DNA of 64,000 nt from positions 13,650,820-13,714,819 of the forward strand of contig OX637352.1 in NCBI GenBank assembly GCA_951799405.1, read 5' to 3'. The position numbers were made by a program, and so were the translations under genes. The notes beneath the pieces are model-generated. The model was given only the letters and a program-made list of their open reading frames with translations. It was not told the DNA's origin and did no database searches. Source of the stretch: Agapetus fuscipes (lineage: Eukaryota > Arthropoda > Insecta > Trichoptera > Glossosomatidae). Shown piece after piece: positions 10,468 to 21,039 of this stretch (positions are counted from its first letter, which is position 1; each line of letters opens with the position of its first letter).

Positions 10468-10521
10468 GGTCAATGAAACAGCCGATGTCACCAAAACCAG
10501 AAAATAAATTAACACTTTCAT
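10468..10521 (-). CDS. Candidate signal-peptide exon 1 of the 8.8-9.6 kb gene
   Basis: On the minus strand an ATG at 10521 opens MKVLIYFLVLVTSAVSLT: a lysine followed by a long hydrophobic run and small residues, a textbook secretion signal. After 18 codons comes GTTTGT, a weak but usable donor in phase 0, as required by exon 2 at 9572. The intron would be about 0.9 kb and contain SINE-C copies. The same layout (hydrophobic exon 1 of 23 codons, phase 0) is seen in the gene at 58-60 kb. The pairing is an inference. Confidence 0.4.
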
Positions 10522-10974
10522 GGTTAATACCAATACTCAATAGAAGTTATACTTATTAAATTAATCAACTTTTACTGTTTTCAAAAAAGTAAAAGATCTA
10601 TTTCCTCCGAGATATCTTAGGGAAATGAGAGCCTTCATGCATAAAAAACACAGAGTTCTCAGTTAATTTAATCCTCATTTGATTAAATCAATATTTTAGA
10701 AGCACTTTCCGATTTTCTTTAGAAAAGGCACGTATTTCTTTAATATTGTTTTTGTTCCTGCAAAATGCTTATTAGACAAAAAAATAAGTAAGTATATTTC
10801 ATGATTATTTTGGCAATTATATTTTCCTTATTAGCACGTATTCTAATATTTTTGATGGACCAACACATTTTCTTTTGATGTAGGTATTATGTTCATAACA
10901 ATGAAATGTGTTGTGTAGCATCAAATGCGGCAAACTAGCTTTTTTCAAGTTTTTTTTTCAGTATGGGTTCAGTT

Positions 10975-11257
10975 CCTTGACTTATGGGTTGGTGTGCGGC
11001 TGACCACCCATGCTGTAAAAATGGTTCACTTTGCCAATGTCACCCCTGTTACAGGAAAGGACGGTAAGAGTTGCAGGGTGTATGTCCATTGGAGATTTGG
11101 TTTTTATGTTGTAGGTTCACATGAGGCATGTGCAAGCGCGAACTTGTACGTGTCTGGTTGTGAGAATGCATGTAATGTGAATCTCCAATGTAACATATCT
11201 TTGTTACTTAGATTAGATGGGTGGTCAGCCTCATGCCAACCTTTAAGTCGAGGAATG
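10975..11257 (+). repeat. T-repeat copy with inverted end piece
   Basis: Full-length copy: ccttgacttatgggttggtg, ggttcactttgccaatgtca, and at the 3' end aatctccaatgtaacatatc. It is followed by an inverted 35-bp piece (gtggtcagcctcatgccaac), so the unit ends in a partial fold-back. Confidence 0.75.
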
Positions 11258-11374
11258 ATGATGATGGAGTATTCAAACTTCCTCCCGTTCCTTAGTTTGA
11301 AAATTTCATCTGAATCTTTTAGAATAAGTCACTAAGGTTCATACAGCCCTAATCTTATCTAAGCTGCAAAGATA

Positions 11375-11880
11375 TATATCATTTAATATTTATATTAAAT
11401 GCATTTCCACAAGCCAACATGTATAAAATCGCGCTAACACATGCCGCATGTGGACCTACAATATAAAAACCCGGATCTTAAATGAACATACACCCTGCAA
11501 CTCCTGCCGACCTTCCCTGAAACGGGTGACATTGGCAAAGTGAACCATTCTGTACAGCATTGGTGTTCAGCCGCATATTAACCTATAAGTCAAGGAATAT
11601 ACACGACAAATTGCATTTTTTTAAATCAACACATAGTAGTATGTATAGATATCAAAACTAAAAACACAAATTCCAATTTAATAAACCCTAGCCGCCAACA
11701 TTACAGATTAACTGTCATTTCTTTCTGTCCTTACATACTTCTTTCATGCCCTCCAGAGTCATAACCTTCTTCATACAGGCTCTTCTTTTATTATGACTCT
11801 GGATATTCTATTCATTCGCAATTTCGGATATTTGGTCCATCCATACCTTTCTCGGTCTTCCTTCTGCCTTAGAAAAAAAT
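11375..11880 (-). mobile_element. 5'-truncated LINE copy (C-terminus plus T-repeat)
   Basis: A T-repeat in minus orientation (about 11375-11603) is preceded, on its 5' side at 11690-11880, by a frame matching the LINE C-terminus (GRPRKVWMDQISEIAN, then QSHNKRR and MKKVMTLE-like residues in reverse). The order ORF end, AT-rich UTR, T-repeat is the same as in the full-length LINE. Stops show it is dead. Confidence 0.75.
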
Positions 11881-11904
11881 ATTCTTCCTTGAGAAATTGT
11901 TGCT

Positions 11905-11985
11905 CACTCGTGGCGACCAAACATGTAGAGGACTCTTGAGGTGTGATACAAATAAAAACAGAATCAGACAAAAAAATATTTATTT
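11905..11985 (-). repeat. SINE-B 3' fragment
   Basis: Contains cactcgtggcgaccaa and gaggactcttgaggtgtgat, the 3' part of SINE-B in reverse. Confidence 0.5.
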
Positions 11986-12260
11986 ATTTCACAAAGGTAC
12001 ACCAAGTACAATGACTACAGACAAACAGTTACGGTCACAGAAAATGCTTACTCAATTCATGTAAGAATATGCTTGCTCAATATACAAACAAACTTGTCTT
12101 AGCACTCATTCATTTCCCTAAACAATGTACATACTCGGATATGTCTTTTACAAGTCAGCACATAATATATCCTCTTTTTGAGCAAATAAAAACATAAATT
12201 TAACCAATTATCTGCTTATTTTCAATTGTGCAGCATCGGAAAGCAATCGTAGGATCGAAA

Positions 12261-12653
12261 ATGTGTGGTACTTTCAAGTTGAACATATTTCTCATGGCGC
12301 TGGTGATCCTTCCTTTATGTTTTACGGTAAGCGAACCATTTATATTCACATTTGATTTAACGGTGCCCTGGGAGATGAACATCCCTAAGGACCATGCCTA
12401 CAAGCTAAATAGGTGTAAAGGACTAGTGGATGAAATCACAAAGAATGGATATATCACAAGATTGTATGCAATGGAGGTGGGAGGGAGAGGACTGACAGCC
12501 AAATCGGTATATACTTTTCTTAAGGATCTGGGACTGAATAGATCCCAAATAAATGGATTTCTAGAAAGACTGACAAAGGCGGCCATCTCGGGATCATACT
12601 ACATTTGGCTGCGAAGATCTGAGAGCCCAGACACCTCTGGACATGCAATGTAG
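12261..12653 (+). pseudogene. Retroelement-derived ORF fragment (VPWE...VEVGGRGL type)
   Basis: The plus-strand frame carries FDLTVPWEMNIPKDHAYKLN, then YAMEVGGRGLTAKSVYTFL and finally AAISGSYYIWLRR. I recognise the order (TVPWE, KY..LV.E, VEVG.RG, FLK.LG, AA...S.W.W..R) from the C-terminal part of retroelement-like proteins common in invertebrate genomes. The first 22 codons (MCGTFKLNIFLMALVILPLC onward) look like a signal peptide and end exactly at an acg/GTAAGC donor in phase 0. An alternative reading is therefore a genuine signal exon of a plus-strand gene whose intron starts here. I cannot find its second exon. Confidence 0.4.
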
Positions 12654-12921
12654 TAAATTGGACTTACATATTGGAAGGAAGGATGAGTTGGGAGGAATTG
12701 GGAACGTTGTCATCACGAAAGGATCCTTAACCAACTAGAGACAGGTCGTAAGTCCTGTGACTCCCATCTCATCCTGACTTCGTGCGGCGGGCCTGAGTTT
12801 GGGTCTTGGATTTTAAAAACTAAAGACCTGACTCGGTGAGACCGTGGATTATTTCACAAATATATATATATATATATTTAATAATCTCAGTTGCAAGGGT
12901 ATACAGATGGCCACCACTTAA

Positions 12922-13229
12922 CCCTTCAACTGCGGGTGAAATGCATAGGCGTCAAGTGTAAACTTGCATACAGTGTGGCTGTCAATCATAGACGTCATCC
13001 AACTTACCCCTGGCATCATTCAAGAATACAAAGTCAGCAAGTGGAAATATATGCTAAACCTTTGTGATTTTTGTTCTTGAAAAACTAATACATGTGACTG
13101 TTCACATAGTTTGAAGTGCCATCAATCAATTAAGGTAGGAAATCAATAAATTTCTTAAAAAAATGTGCTTGACAAAGTATTCCGTACTGGGGGTATTCAT
13201 ATAGCTAGAATATTCAGAAGCGACAAGTT
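12922..13229. mobile_element. piggyBac-like MITE (related to 7423-8083)
   Basis: TTAA on both sides (12918-12921 and 13230-13233). The interior shares cttgcatacagtg, the gcatag.cgtca motif and gtattccgt with the longer copy at 7.4-8.1 kb. Confidence 0.45.
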
Positions 13230-13599
13230 TTAACTGAGCGTAGATGACAGCTAAAGGAGGGAGCTGTTCTACTAGAGCTGTGTACTATCAATGAGTTTTA
13301 TTAAGTTTTTCTTTTACCAAAATACTTTTTAAGTTATCCCAATTCAGCTAGCATCATATTGAACTATCAAAAGTGTAATTTTCCAAGATGGCAATGTTAG
13401 TTATGATTTTCACCGCATTCAGTTTAAGCCGCGTCGATCTCTATTAAGATTTAAGAATGGTATTTAATGTATGCCCACAAGCAGACACGTGAAAGTTTAC
13501 ACTTACAGATCCTGCATGTCTACTGACTTTTATTTCATGCGCTAGAAAATAATTCATTTACGCTTCTTACCACAATTTCCCTGAAGGGATCGCATTGGA

Positions 13600-13812
13600 T
13601 GTGTGGAGCCTATTTATTTTCACAGGTAAAGGTACTGCTTGTCATTTCTTGTGAAGGCTAAGTAATAGTTTCTAATATTTTCAGTTATTTATTTTGGGTT
13701 TGAAATGAGCACCAAATAGAAAATCATTTCTTAAGCTCTAGGTTGGGGATCGAACCCTAGCCTTCGGCATGGAAATTTCTTTGTATCAACTGAACTATTG
13801 ACCGGACTTTTT
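13600..13812 (-). repeat. SINE-A copy
   Basis: Family strings in reverse: catttcttgtgaaggct, tttgggtttgaaat, gatcgaaccctagcc (B box) and caactgaactattgaccgga (A box). Confidence 0.65.
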
Positions 13813-14020
13813 GCGAGCTTGGCCATCACTACACAGCCCAATTCTCAAGCAAGACCCAATTGCTGTAAGGCTGGATGGACCTTTTGTGACTAGTCTTTGG
13901 TAAAAGTTATAAATAATTTTAACTCAGCAAAGAGCATTTTTTAAAATACAAATAGAAATTGAACTCACAACCAAAAAATTACAAATCTGTGGCGTTAACC
14001 ACTAAACTACGGACCCTTTA
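13813..14020 (-). repeat. SINE-B copy
   Basis: Contains caagacccaattgctgtaag, the block gactagtctttggtaaaag and a tRNA-like head in reverse (gcgttaaccactaaactacg). It abuts the SINE-A on its left. Confidence 0.65.
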
Positions 14021-14044
14021 TATTACTAACTAATAAAAAACACA

Positions 14045-14361
14045 AAAGGCAACTATGCTACCATGTAGTGTAACTTCTTGCCGCGTTATCACTGAAGTGT
14101 TTTGCATCTGTTGAGTGGAACCTATTTATTTTTATAGGTTAAGGGGCCAGGGAGCAACCACTTCAGTTGAAGTGGGGTTTTCTCAGCTCCTCAGAGGGGG
14201 CTGTTACTCATTTATTGTGAAGGCTGAGTAAATCTTATTGGTATTTTATTTTAAAATAAACACCAACGGGAAATCATTTCCGACACCCTCAGTGGGATTT
14301 GAACCCAAGCTCTCGACATAGAATGCAAGTACTCTACCAACTGATCTATCGACTGGACTAG
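14045..14361 (-). repeat. SINE-A copy with 15-bp target duplication
   Basis: A full SINE-A in minus orientation flanked by the direct repeat ctaataaaaaacaca (14030-14044 and 14362-14376). The head (reverse of tcgatagatcagttggtaga) and the ggtttgaaccc-like B box are clear. Confidence 0.8.
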
Positions 14362-14647
14362 CTAATAAAAAACACATTTTTTAAATTGTATATATATATA
14401 ACGGCTCTTCTACCAGAGGAGAGATAAACATTATTAAAATAATGAAATAAATAATATCACAGAAAATAAAAATAAAATTACGACTAGAATGAACTTGGAA
14501 CCTTTTTGAATTTGAAACTTTTTTCTCGGAGAGCAAACGTCAGTCTTGTACGAGACGTTCTTAGCAACCAATTACAAATTATTTGTAAGCATTATCCCTA
14601 GCAAGCACGGCCCAATTTTGTCTATGTCAATTGCGGACCTCATTGTC

Positions 14648-15772
14648 TCACGCGCACGGCATTTTTCTAGAGTGTGTCTTTTTGTGGGTCGTTAAAGCAC
14701 TCAAGCGGTTGGCGATGAAGCTACAACTGTCACAGGAAAACGGCTTCTCACCAGTGTGAACCAACTTATGCCTATTTAAATCAGCTATTCGATGTGTTTT
14801 GTAACTACACGCATCACAGGAAAACGGCTCCTCACTAGTGTGAATCTTTTTATGTAAACTAAAATTACTGGATATATTAGTTGTGTAGCTGCAATCGTCA
14901 CAGGAATATGTCTTTTCTTCAGTGTGTGATTTTTTATGGATCTGAAAAGAATGCGCGTGCTTTGTAGAGAATTCGCAAACGTCACACGCCAAAGCCTTCT
15001 CATCATTGTGAACCTTCAAATGCCTTTTTAAATGATTCCGTCTATTTGTTTTGAAGCTGCAACTGTCGCAGAAAAACGGCCTGTCTCCGGTGTGAATCTT
15101 TTTATGCTTTGTTAAAAAGCTCATTATGTTTGTTTTGTAGCTGCAACTGTCGCAGGATAACGACTTTTCATCGGTGTGAGTCATTTTGTGACACTTTAAA
15201 GCGTCCAAACGATTTGTTTTGTAGCTGCATTCATCACAAGAAAATGGCTTCTCTCCCGTGTGTATCCGTTGATGCATCTTTAAAGAACGCAGATATTTTG
15301 TGTTGAAAGTGCAGCTGTCGCACGCATATCTTCCATCAGCAGTGAGAGCAACATCGTGTGTTTTTATATCAACCAAAGTTTTAACTTTTTTTCTGGACCG
15401 AGCGGGGATCTTAGTCTCTTTGAGTTCCATCAAGTCTTGAGAGCAGTTGGCAGCATTGATTCTGTCCACGAGTAAACGGAACTTCTCCACCAAGCCATCA
15501 GGTGGAGGGGCAGAGTCGTCATTATTCACATTATCCACTACAGAGCGCTGAGGTTCCCATTCTATCTTAATTTCTACTGGCTCTTGCTTCACATTTTCAA
15601 CCTCATTCTTCACATTATCAGCTACAGGGTGCTCAGCTTCCCATTCAATCTTGATTTCCACTGGCTCTTGCTTCACATTACTCTTCTCAATCTCTATTTG
15701 TTTATCTGAGTGCGCTAGTTGTGCATCCATAAACTCCGCGTCTGGATCTTCTAGCTTCACGACGACGTCCAT
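14648..15772 (-). CDS. C2H2 zinc-finger protein, unit 1 (intronless, 374 aa)
   Basis: Probable sequence-specific DNA-binding regulator acting in the nucleus. The start is the ATG at 15772 (MDVVVKLE), which is shared by all five units; the frame stays open a few codons upstream but without ATG. Residues 1 to about 100 are acidic, with two copies of VKQEPVEIKIEWE and the sentence DSAPPPDGL also found in units 2-5. Eight C2H2 fingers follow (about residues 155-372), each C-x2-C-x12-H-x3-H with the TGEKP-like linker, the first at YACDSCTF and the last at FSCDSCSF. Unlike units 2-5 the acidic module and the fingers are in one exon and the finger sequences are more diverged, so this is either the older relative or a retained processed form. 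No KRAB, ZAD or BTB domain is visible. Confidence 0.85.
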   Translation of the reverse strand: MDVVVKLEDPDAEFMDAQLAHSDKQIEIEKSNVKQEPVEIKIEWEAEHPVADNVKNEVENVKQEPVEIKIEWEPQRSVVDNVNNDDSAPPPDGLVEKFRLLVDRINAANCSQDLMELKETKIPARSRKKVKTLVDIKTHDVALTADGRYACDSCTFNTKYLRSLKMHQRIHTGEKPFSCDECSYKTNRLDALKCHKMTHTDEKSLSCDSCSYKTNIMSFLTKHKKIHTGDRPFFCDSCSFKTNRRNHLKRHLKVHNDEKALACDVCEFSTKHAHSFQIHKKSHTEEKTYSCDDCSYTTNISSNFSLHKKIHTSEEPFSCDACSYKTHRIADLNRHKLVHTGEKPFSCDSCSFIANRLSALTTHKKTHSRKMPCA

Positions 15773-15926
15773 TGTAACCAACTAAATATAACTTGTATAC
15801 AATTGACTAGCTAATAGTTTATGTGGACATGCAATTATATACCACAATATATAGTATTCAACGTTACAATCACCCATTAGGAATTCTGTCAATAAAATTC
15901 ACATACCGTGACAGCTACATCCGTCC

Positions 15927-15964
15927 AATGATGTGAACGACTTGAAAACATTCCCAACTTTGTA
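15927..15964 (-). promoter_or_regulatory. Conserved upstream block of zinc-finger units (copy 1)
   Basis: The plus-strand string aatgatgtgaacgacttgaa, followed by a ttcccaactt block, lies about 155 bp upstream of the unit 1 start codon. Nearly the same 38 bp occurs upstream of units 2-5. Its conservation between loci that otherwise differ suggests core promoter or 5' UTR function. Inference only. Confidence 0.45.
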
Positions 15965-16135
15965 GCAAATTTTATTTTACCTATCGAGCGATGACGTCCC
16001 TCAGCCAGGTTGCTAAAAATTGGTTAACTAATATTCCTTTTATTTTGGGATGCTTAGATTTTTTTCTGTTTTATTCTTGATGTCCATACGTAGTATTATT
16101 TTTTTATTTAAAAAATGTAATTTGTTCTGTATGCT

Positions 16136-16385
16136 CCTTGACTTATACGTTGGTATGCGGCTGACCACCCATGCTGTACAAATGGTTCACTTTGTCAATG
16201 TCACCCGTGTTTCAGGAAAGAACGGCAAGAGTTGCAGGGTGTATGTCCATTTGAGATTTAGGCTTTTATGTTGTAGGTTCACATGCGGCACGTTTAAGAG
16301 CGAACTTATACTTGCCTGCTTGTAAAAATACATATAATGTGAATCTTTAATGTTACCTACATATATTTGCAGCTTAGATTAAATA
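16136..16385 (+). repeat. T-repeat copy
   Basis: Begins ccttgacttatacgttggta, contains ggttcactttgtcaatgtca and ends near cagcttagatta. Confidence 0.75.
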
Positions 16386-17734
16386 ATATTAGGTTGCAAA
16401 GGACCCCAGTTCTTTAGATATGTGACGCCACTTCCATCAGAGAAATTCAAAATTTGTTTGTTTCCTTAATTAAATTCACCTTTCAATACCATAGTATTTA
16501 AAAGGCTTGAAAAAACAGGTTGTTTTGTTCTGATATCTTTGATAAAATTCGTTCTTACTATTGGAGAGTCTGCCCAGACACTGACAACACCACTTTTCCA
16601 GTGACTCAGACAAGGGTATCGCCGTCGAAATTTGTACCTTTTGTCTTGTGCCTGTGTCCCCTAATGATTTTCAGCTTTTTCATAAAAACTGGTGATCTCT
16701 ACTGAATTCTAAAATTATCAGAGTAAAGTAAATAAAAAGCGTATCGAAATACAAAAAAAAACTGCAAAAAACATTAAGTGGCGATGTAATTAAAAAATAA
16801 AACAAAAACGCCTTTTTTCCATTCCCATACAAATTTTACATGTCCGCAACCCGTTTTTGACCCTTTGATGGCATGATACGATCAAAATAGTCAAACTTTT
16901 TTAAAGTTGAGTATTTTTGCATATACCTTAGTAACGTATATTTCATTTTCTGTACTAGCCACAATAATATTTACTTATTTAAACACGAAATATTGATTGC
17001 TAAGGGTTGTCTCCATTTTTGGCTCCGAAATTTTTCTTTTAGTATGTTACCAATTCCATTGGAACTGACAAAAATCTTGCAATCTTAAGTATTTGTTCAC
17101 GTATGGTAACTCTTTGATGTAGTGTGGACAACACAAAAAAACTCATTCGATACCTTCATTTTCTTTTGAGAACGTTTACATCAGACTCGGGAATTTGTCG
17201 TGTGTGTTTTGAGTGGAAGTTAGCTTGGCATTATTAAGGTATGTATTCGAATATGTTGTCAGTTGTATATTTTTTACTTAGATCCATTAATTCTTCTAAT
17301 GATTGTATGTTTTTATCATTGCTGACAGTATTATTTTTCAAATGGCACAAGTTTAAGGTAATGTCGGGCGGTTTTTTATTTACAATCTTTACCGTATGTT
17401 ACCAGTATTAAGGTGTATTCACGTAGGTTTAAAAAAATACACCTACTTACCGTTAATTTATGGTTGACTAACAAATAACATTTACGTACCTAATTGAAAC
17501 ATAAAACTATCTAATCAACCTTACTACATGCTATTAATATTTTAAATGCACCGTTTGATGTTTGTTATTCAAAATAGCAAAAAGGTTTATTCCGTGATCT
17601 GTGGGCTAAACGATTAAATGAAATTTGGACCACAGAGGTACCTAATTTTTATATCGGTGCTGGATACTGTGAAAAATGTACGCAAAAAAAACATTGCCTA
17701 TCTATCTAAATCTATGATAATCTATAATCTAAGT
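16386..17734. other. 1.3 kb AT-rich stretch without recognised features
   Basis: No long frame, no SINE hallmark and no inverted ends that I can see. Confidence 0.4.
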
Positions 17735-17936
17735 TACAAAAATATATTGCATTTAAGACTTTAAGTTCGTACTTAAACATGCTGCATGTGAACCTACAAT
17801 ATAAAACCCAATCTCAAATGAACATAAACCCTGCAACTCTTGCCGACCTTACCTGACACAATGGTAACATTGGTAAAGTGAACCATTTTTTACAGTATGA
17901 GTGGTCAGCTTCATACTAACCTATAAGTCAAGGAAA
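17735..17936 (-). repeat. T-repeat copy
   Basis: Reverse orientation: gctgcatgtgaacctacaat, aaccctgcaactcttgccga and a 3' end aacctataagtcaagg. Confidence 0.75.
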
Positions 17937-18331
17937 CTTATTGAAATACAATAAACGAATGATTTTAGTTAGTTATTAAATGTGCGTATTCATATTTTTA
18001 TTAAACATTCATAGACAAATAACATTCATATTTATAGACATTCAAAATGGTGCTCTTATATTTTTACTGAACAGTGTTTACGAACTGCTATAAAATCTTG
18101 TATTCGTCGTCGAAAAAAGAAATGAGATATCGAAATGTAAAAAAACCTAATTTTTCGAACCTGTCCGTCATTTTGAATAGACCTTAATTTAACTCACGAT
18201 GTTTTCGTTTTCTTGAATCTTGCCGGTCGACAGTTATGGTACAAATTTAAACGGCGTTACCCACAAGTATTCTGGTGCTGATCTGTGTAGAACTTTGTAG
18301 GGCAGTAGACTAAGCTTGTATACTCTGTACA

Positions 18332-18481
18332 ATGTTTGTTACAATATCAAGAGAACATTGTTCACCGGCTTCGGCAATTCTGGATCTAGAGGAAACACAT
18401 TCAGAAGACTGTGAAAATGAAATGGCTGATCCACTTAATCTAAAAGAATATCTGCAAGCCTTGATTGTTGGAAGAGTGTGA
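18332..18481 (+). CDS. Small ORF (49 aa), unknown
   Basis: ATG at 18332, stop at 18479. The peptide is acidic (LDLEETHSEDCENEMADPL) with balanced codon use. It could be a first exon or a transposon relic; nothing else supports it. Confidence 0.12.
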   Translation: MFVTISREHCSPASAILDLEETHSEDCENEMADPLNLKEYLQALIVGRV

Positions 18482-18552
18482 TGAAATCTGCTGTGTAGTA
18501 AATAAGATATAGATTTTATTCATGCTGTTAAAATATTATGATTTTACTCCTT

Positions 18553-18795
18553 CCTTGACTTATAGGTTGGTATGCGGCTGACCACCCATGCTGTAAAAAT
18601 GGTTCACTTTGCCAATGTCACCCCTGTTACAGGGAAGGACGGCAAGAGTTGCAGGGTGTATGTCCATTTGAGATTGGTTTTTATGTTGTAGGCTCACATG
18701 AGGCATGTGCAAGCGCGAACTTGTACATGTCTGGTTGTGAGAATGCATGTAATGTGAATCTCCAATGTAACATATCTTTGCAACTTAGATTACTG
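18553..18795 (+). repeat. T-repeat copy, stand-alone
   Basis: Starts exactly at ccttgacttataggttggta and ends at tttgcaacttagatta, with no LINE coding sequence before it. One of the cleanest copies of the free-standing unit. Confidence 0.8.
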
Positions 18796-19315
18796 GGTGC
18801 TCTTTTAATTAAACTGCAATTAAGTATTTATTTTACACAGTTTGTTTCACTTATTGGTCTTCACGGCAAAATTCTTGGAGCGGCTAATCAACTCTTCGCA
18901 CCATTGCAGTCCGTATATATAGGTTCAAAAGAGATCTTTCTCGCATATTCCAGATAATTCTTCGATTTCTCGCTCACACCAGAATGGACTGCACTCAGAT
19001 GGTTCTACCCACACTATCGTAGAGGTGCGCGTAATTTCATAGTTTGTAACAATGCGATGTAAAAAGTTTTGTAGAATTTAAATCTTCAGTTCTTACTAAC
19101 TGCAAGAAAATAATCAAATTTCCTGGTTATAGAAAGTGCCTTTTCCCTGTAATAGCCAGGCAAACTGCAGCTTACGTAGATTCCTGTACACTTTGCGACT
19201 TTGGATCCAACTTGAGGCCAGATGGTGTGAAAAGGCGCCATAAGAGATTTGCCTTTGCATTATTATAAACTCATCTGTAATGAAGAAGTATTCCAACACA
19301 TGAATAATTGGGAAG

Positions 19316-19466
19316 GTTGAAGAAACCTTGTCGGTATTTATTTTGGGTTTGAAATCAACACCGGAAACGGGAAAGCATTCCTGACACCCTTGCTGGGAAA
19401 CAAACCCGAGCTCTCTACCAACAAACCGCAAGCACTCTACCAGCTGAGCTATTGGCCGGATAACCA
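19316..19466 (-). repeat. SINE-A 5' part
   Basis: Reverse orientation with caaacccgagctctc (B-box block) and cagctgagctattggccgga (A-box block). The 3' half is missing. Confidence 0.6.
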
Positions 19467-19720
19467 CTAATAAATTATTACTTTGCCTTTTCCCCAGCAA
19501 CCGGAACATTTTTTTTTCTGTATGAAATTTGTAAAGTCTTTTATAAAGGAGATCTTAGTTTGAGTCAACGGTTTCCAAACTTTATGCTACCATGCCTCCC
19601 TAAAAAATATTTTTTTGCCTCCCGCCCTACGTTTTGTTTTGTTATTAAAAAATGATAACAAACTTTGTTTAGTTCTACTTTATTTATTTTTATTTAGTTA
19701 CAAACAAAAATAACGAGTTG

Positions 19721-19750
19721 TGACCGGTTTCGGCCTCTTGGCCATCCTCA
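19721..19750 (-). ncRNA. Hammerhead-ribozyme-like motif
   Basis: Reverse complement of the motif at 19819-19848, with all core positions intact: CTGAGGA, GGCC-AAGA-GGCC stem II, GAAA, CCGGTC. Confidence 0.6.
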
Positions 19751-19818
19751 GAGAAACTGAAATCTTAAAATAATGGGAGACTATATTTTTTTTTTATTAT
19801 TTTAAGATTTCAGTTTCT

Positions 19819-19848
19819 CTGAGGATGGCCAAGAGGCCGAAACCGGTC
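19819..19848 (+). ncRNA. Hammerhead-ribozyme-like motif
   Basis: CTGAGGA at 19819-19825, stem II GGCC/GGCC (19827-19830 and 19835-19838) closed by AAGA, GAAA at 19839-19842, then C-CG-G forming a minimal stem III and the cleavage triplet GTC at 19846-19848. Confidence 0.6.
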
Positions 19849-20301
19849 ACAACTCGTTATTTTTGTTTGTAACTAAATAAAAATAAATAAAGTAGAACTA
19901 AACAAAGTTTGTTATCATTTTTTAATAATTAAAATGGAGTTCTACAATGTTTCCGCTAAAACTTTTCAAAAATTGTTTTGTTTTGTAATATGTATACTAA
20001 TATGTACTATAGACACGTTTTTGGCGCCTTCCCTGGCCATAGCCCGCGCCTCCCAGTTTGGAAACCGCTGCTTTGAACTAATACAAATCAATCACTATGA
20101 AGAAGTTGTCCTATGTATAAGCAATTAAATCAATGACTTAAAAAAAGTAAATAGTTCTTTTTATTCCATTCATCTCTCTAATTTATTGAAACTTACTTTC
20201 CTTTTCTTCTTCTGAAACTAACTAGGAAGTAACAAAGCCCCCCACCCCTGTATCTTCCTAGTTATGCCCATGTTTAGGTACCTACCTACCATCATCTACA
20301 T

Positions 20302-20604
20302 CAGCGGTCGCCAAACTTTTTGACCTCACGGACCAGTTAATTCATAATTTAAATCCCGCGGACCACTCATAGGATTTTTTAAGTGTTAAATATGTTTATA
20401 AAAAAAATTGTGCTCAAAGAACACATAAAATGTACCTAGTTAATAAAATGAAACTATTAATAGTAACCAAGGTATGAAAGCTTTATTAATAAACCATAAT
20501 AAAAAAAACAAAATAAACAAAAATTGCAATTGTAGTAAGTATATTCCACATTTTTCTGCGGACCAGCGAAATTTTCTCGCGGACCACCACTTTGGCAACT
20601 GCTG
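20302..20604. mobile_element. hAT MITE with exact 8-bp target duplication
   Basis: Ends cagcggtcgccaaact and (inward from the right) cagcagttgccaaagt, flanked by atctacat on both sides (20294-20301 and 20605-20612). Terminal CAG..G.CGCCAAA and an 8-bp duplication define hAT. The interior is AT-rich and non-coding. Confidence 0.85.
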
Positions 20605-20909
20605 ATCTACATCATACCTCTAGGATTTGAAGTGGTTCATAGATGTCATAGATGGCTGGCTCAACAATTCAATTCCTTCAGAAAATGATGATTCATAAAT
20701 AAGTAGGTACCTATAAAAAAATAAATTAATTTTCAGGAACATTGTATTACGAGTACTTTTATTGAAGACAAATTGAAAACTCCTAGGATATAATAGACAA
20801 ATTTGATAAAATGTCATTTTCTTAGAGCTTACCCTTGCATAGCATCTTCTTTAGTAACCTGGTCAGGGGACATCACAATTTTTTGGCAATGTCCAATGTG
20901 CCAAGTCTA

Positions 20910-21010
20910 TAATCTAAGCTGCAAGGATATATTACCATTTTTGATTAATATGAAATGCGTGCCCACAAGGAGACACATTTAAGTTCACGCTTACTAATGC
21001 TACATGTGCA
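20910..21010 (-). repeat. T-repeat 3' part
   Basis: ctataatctaagctgcaagg followed by atgcgtgcccacaagg: the reversed 3' end with its ATAGATT-type tail. Confidence 0.6.
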
Positions 21011-21039
21011 CATACTACTAAATAACTCATTTCCCCATA

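Larger units (their letters stand above)
19676..19920. repeat. Inverted pair of Penelope-type terminal repeats
   Basis: Two arms of about 110 bp, one the near-perfect reverse complement of the other (aactaaataaaaataaataa in the right arm; ttatttatttttatttagtt in the left), with a short AT loop near 19780. Each arm holds one hammerhead-like core. Confidence 0.75.
19566..20070. mobile_element. hAT-like MITE carrying a Penelope fold-back
   Basis: The left end caacggtttccaaactt mirrors the right end, which ends cagtttggaaaccgctg; such CA(G)NGGTTTCCAAACT ends are typical of hAT. The flanking 8-mers gtttgagt and ctttgaac are alike but not identical. The inner 245 bp (19676-19920) are an inverted pair of Penelope-type ends. 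Confidence 0.55.

Noticed and set aside
19114..19509. 131-codon minus frame
   Set aside because: Built largely from a SINE-A head read through (IAQLVECLR is the tRNA-like A box translated).
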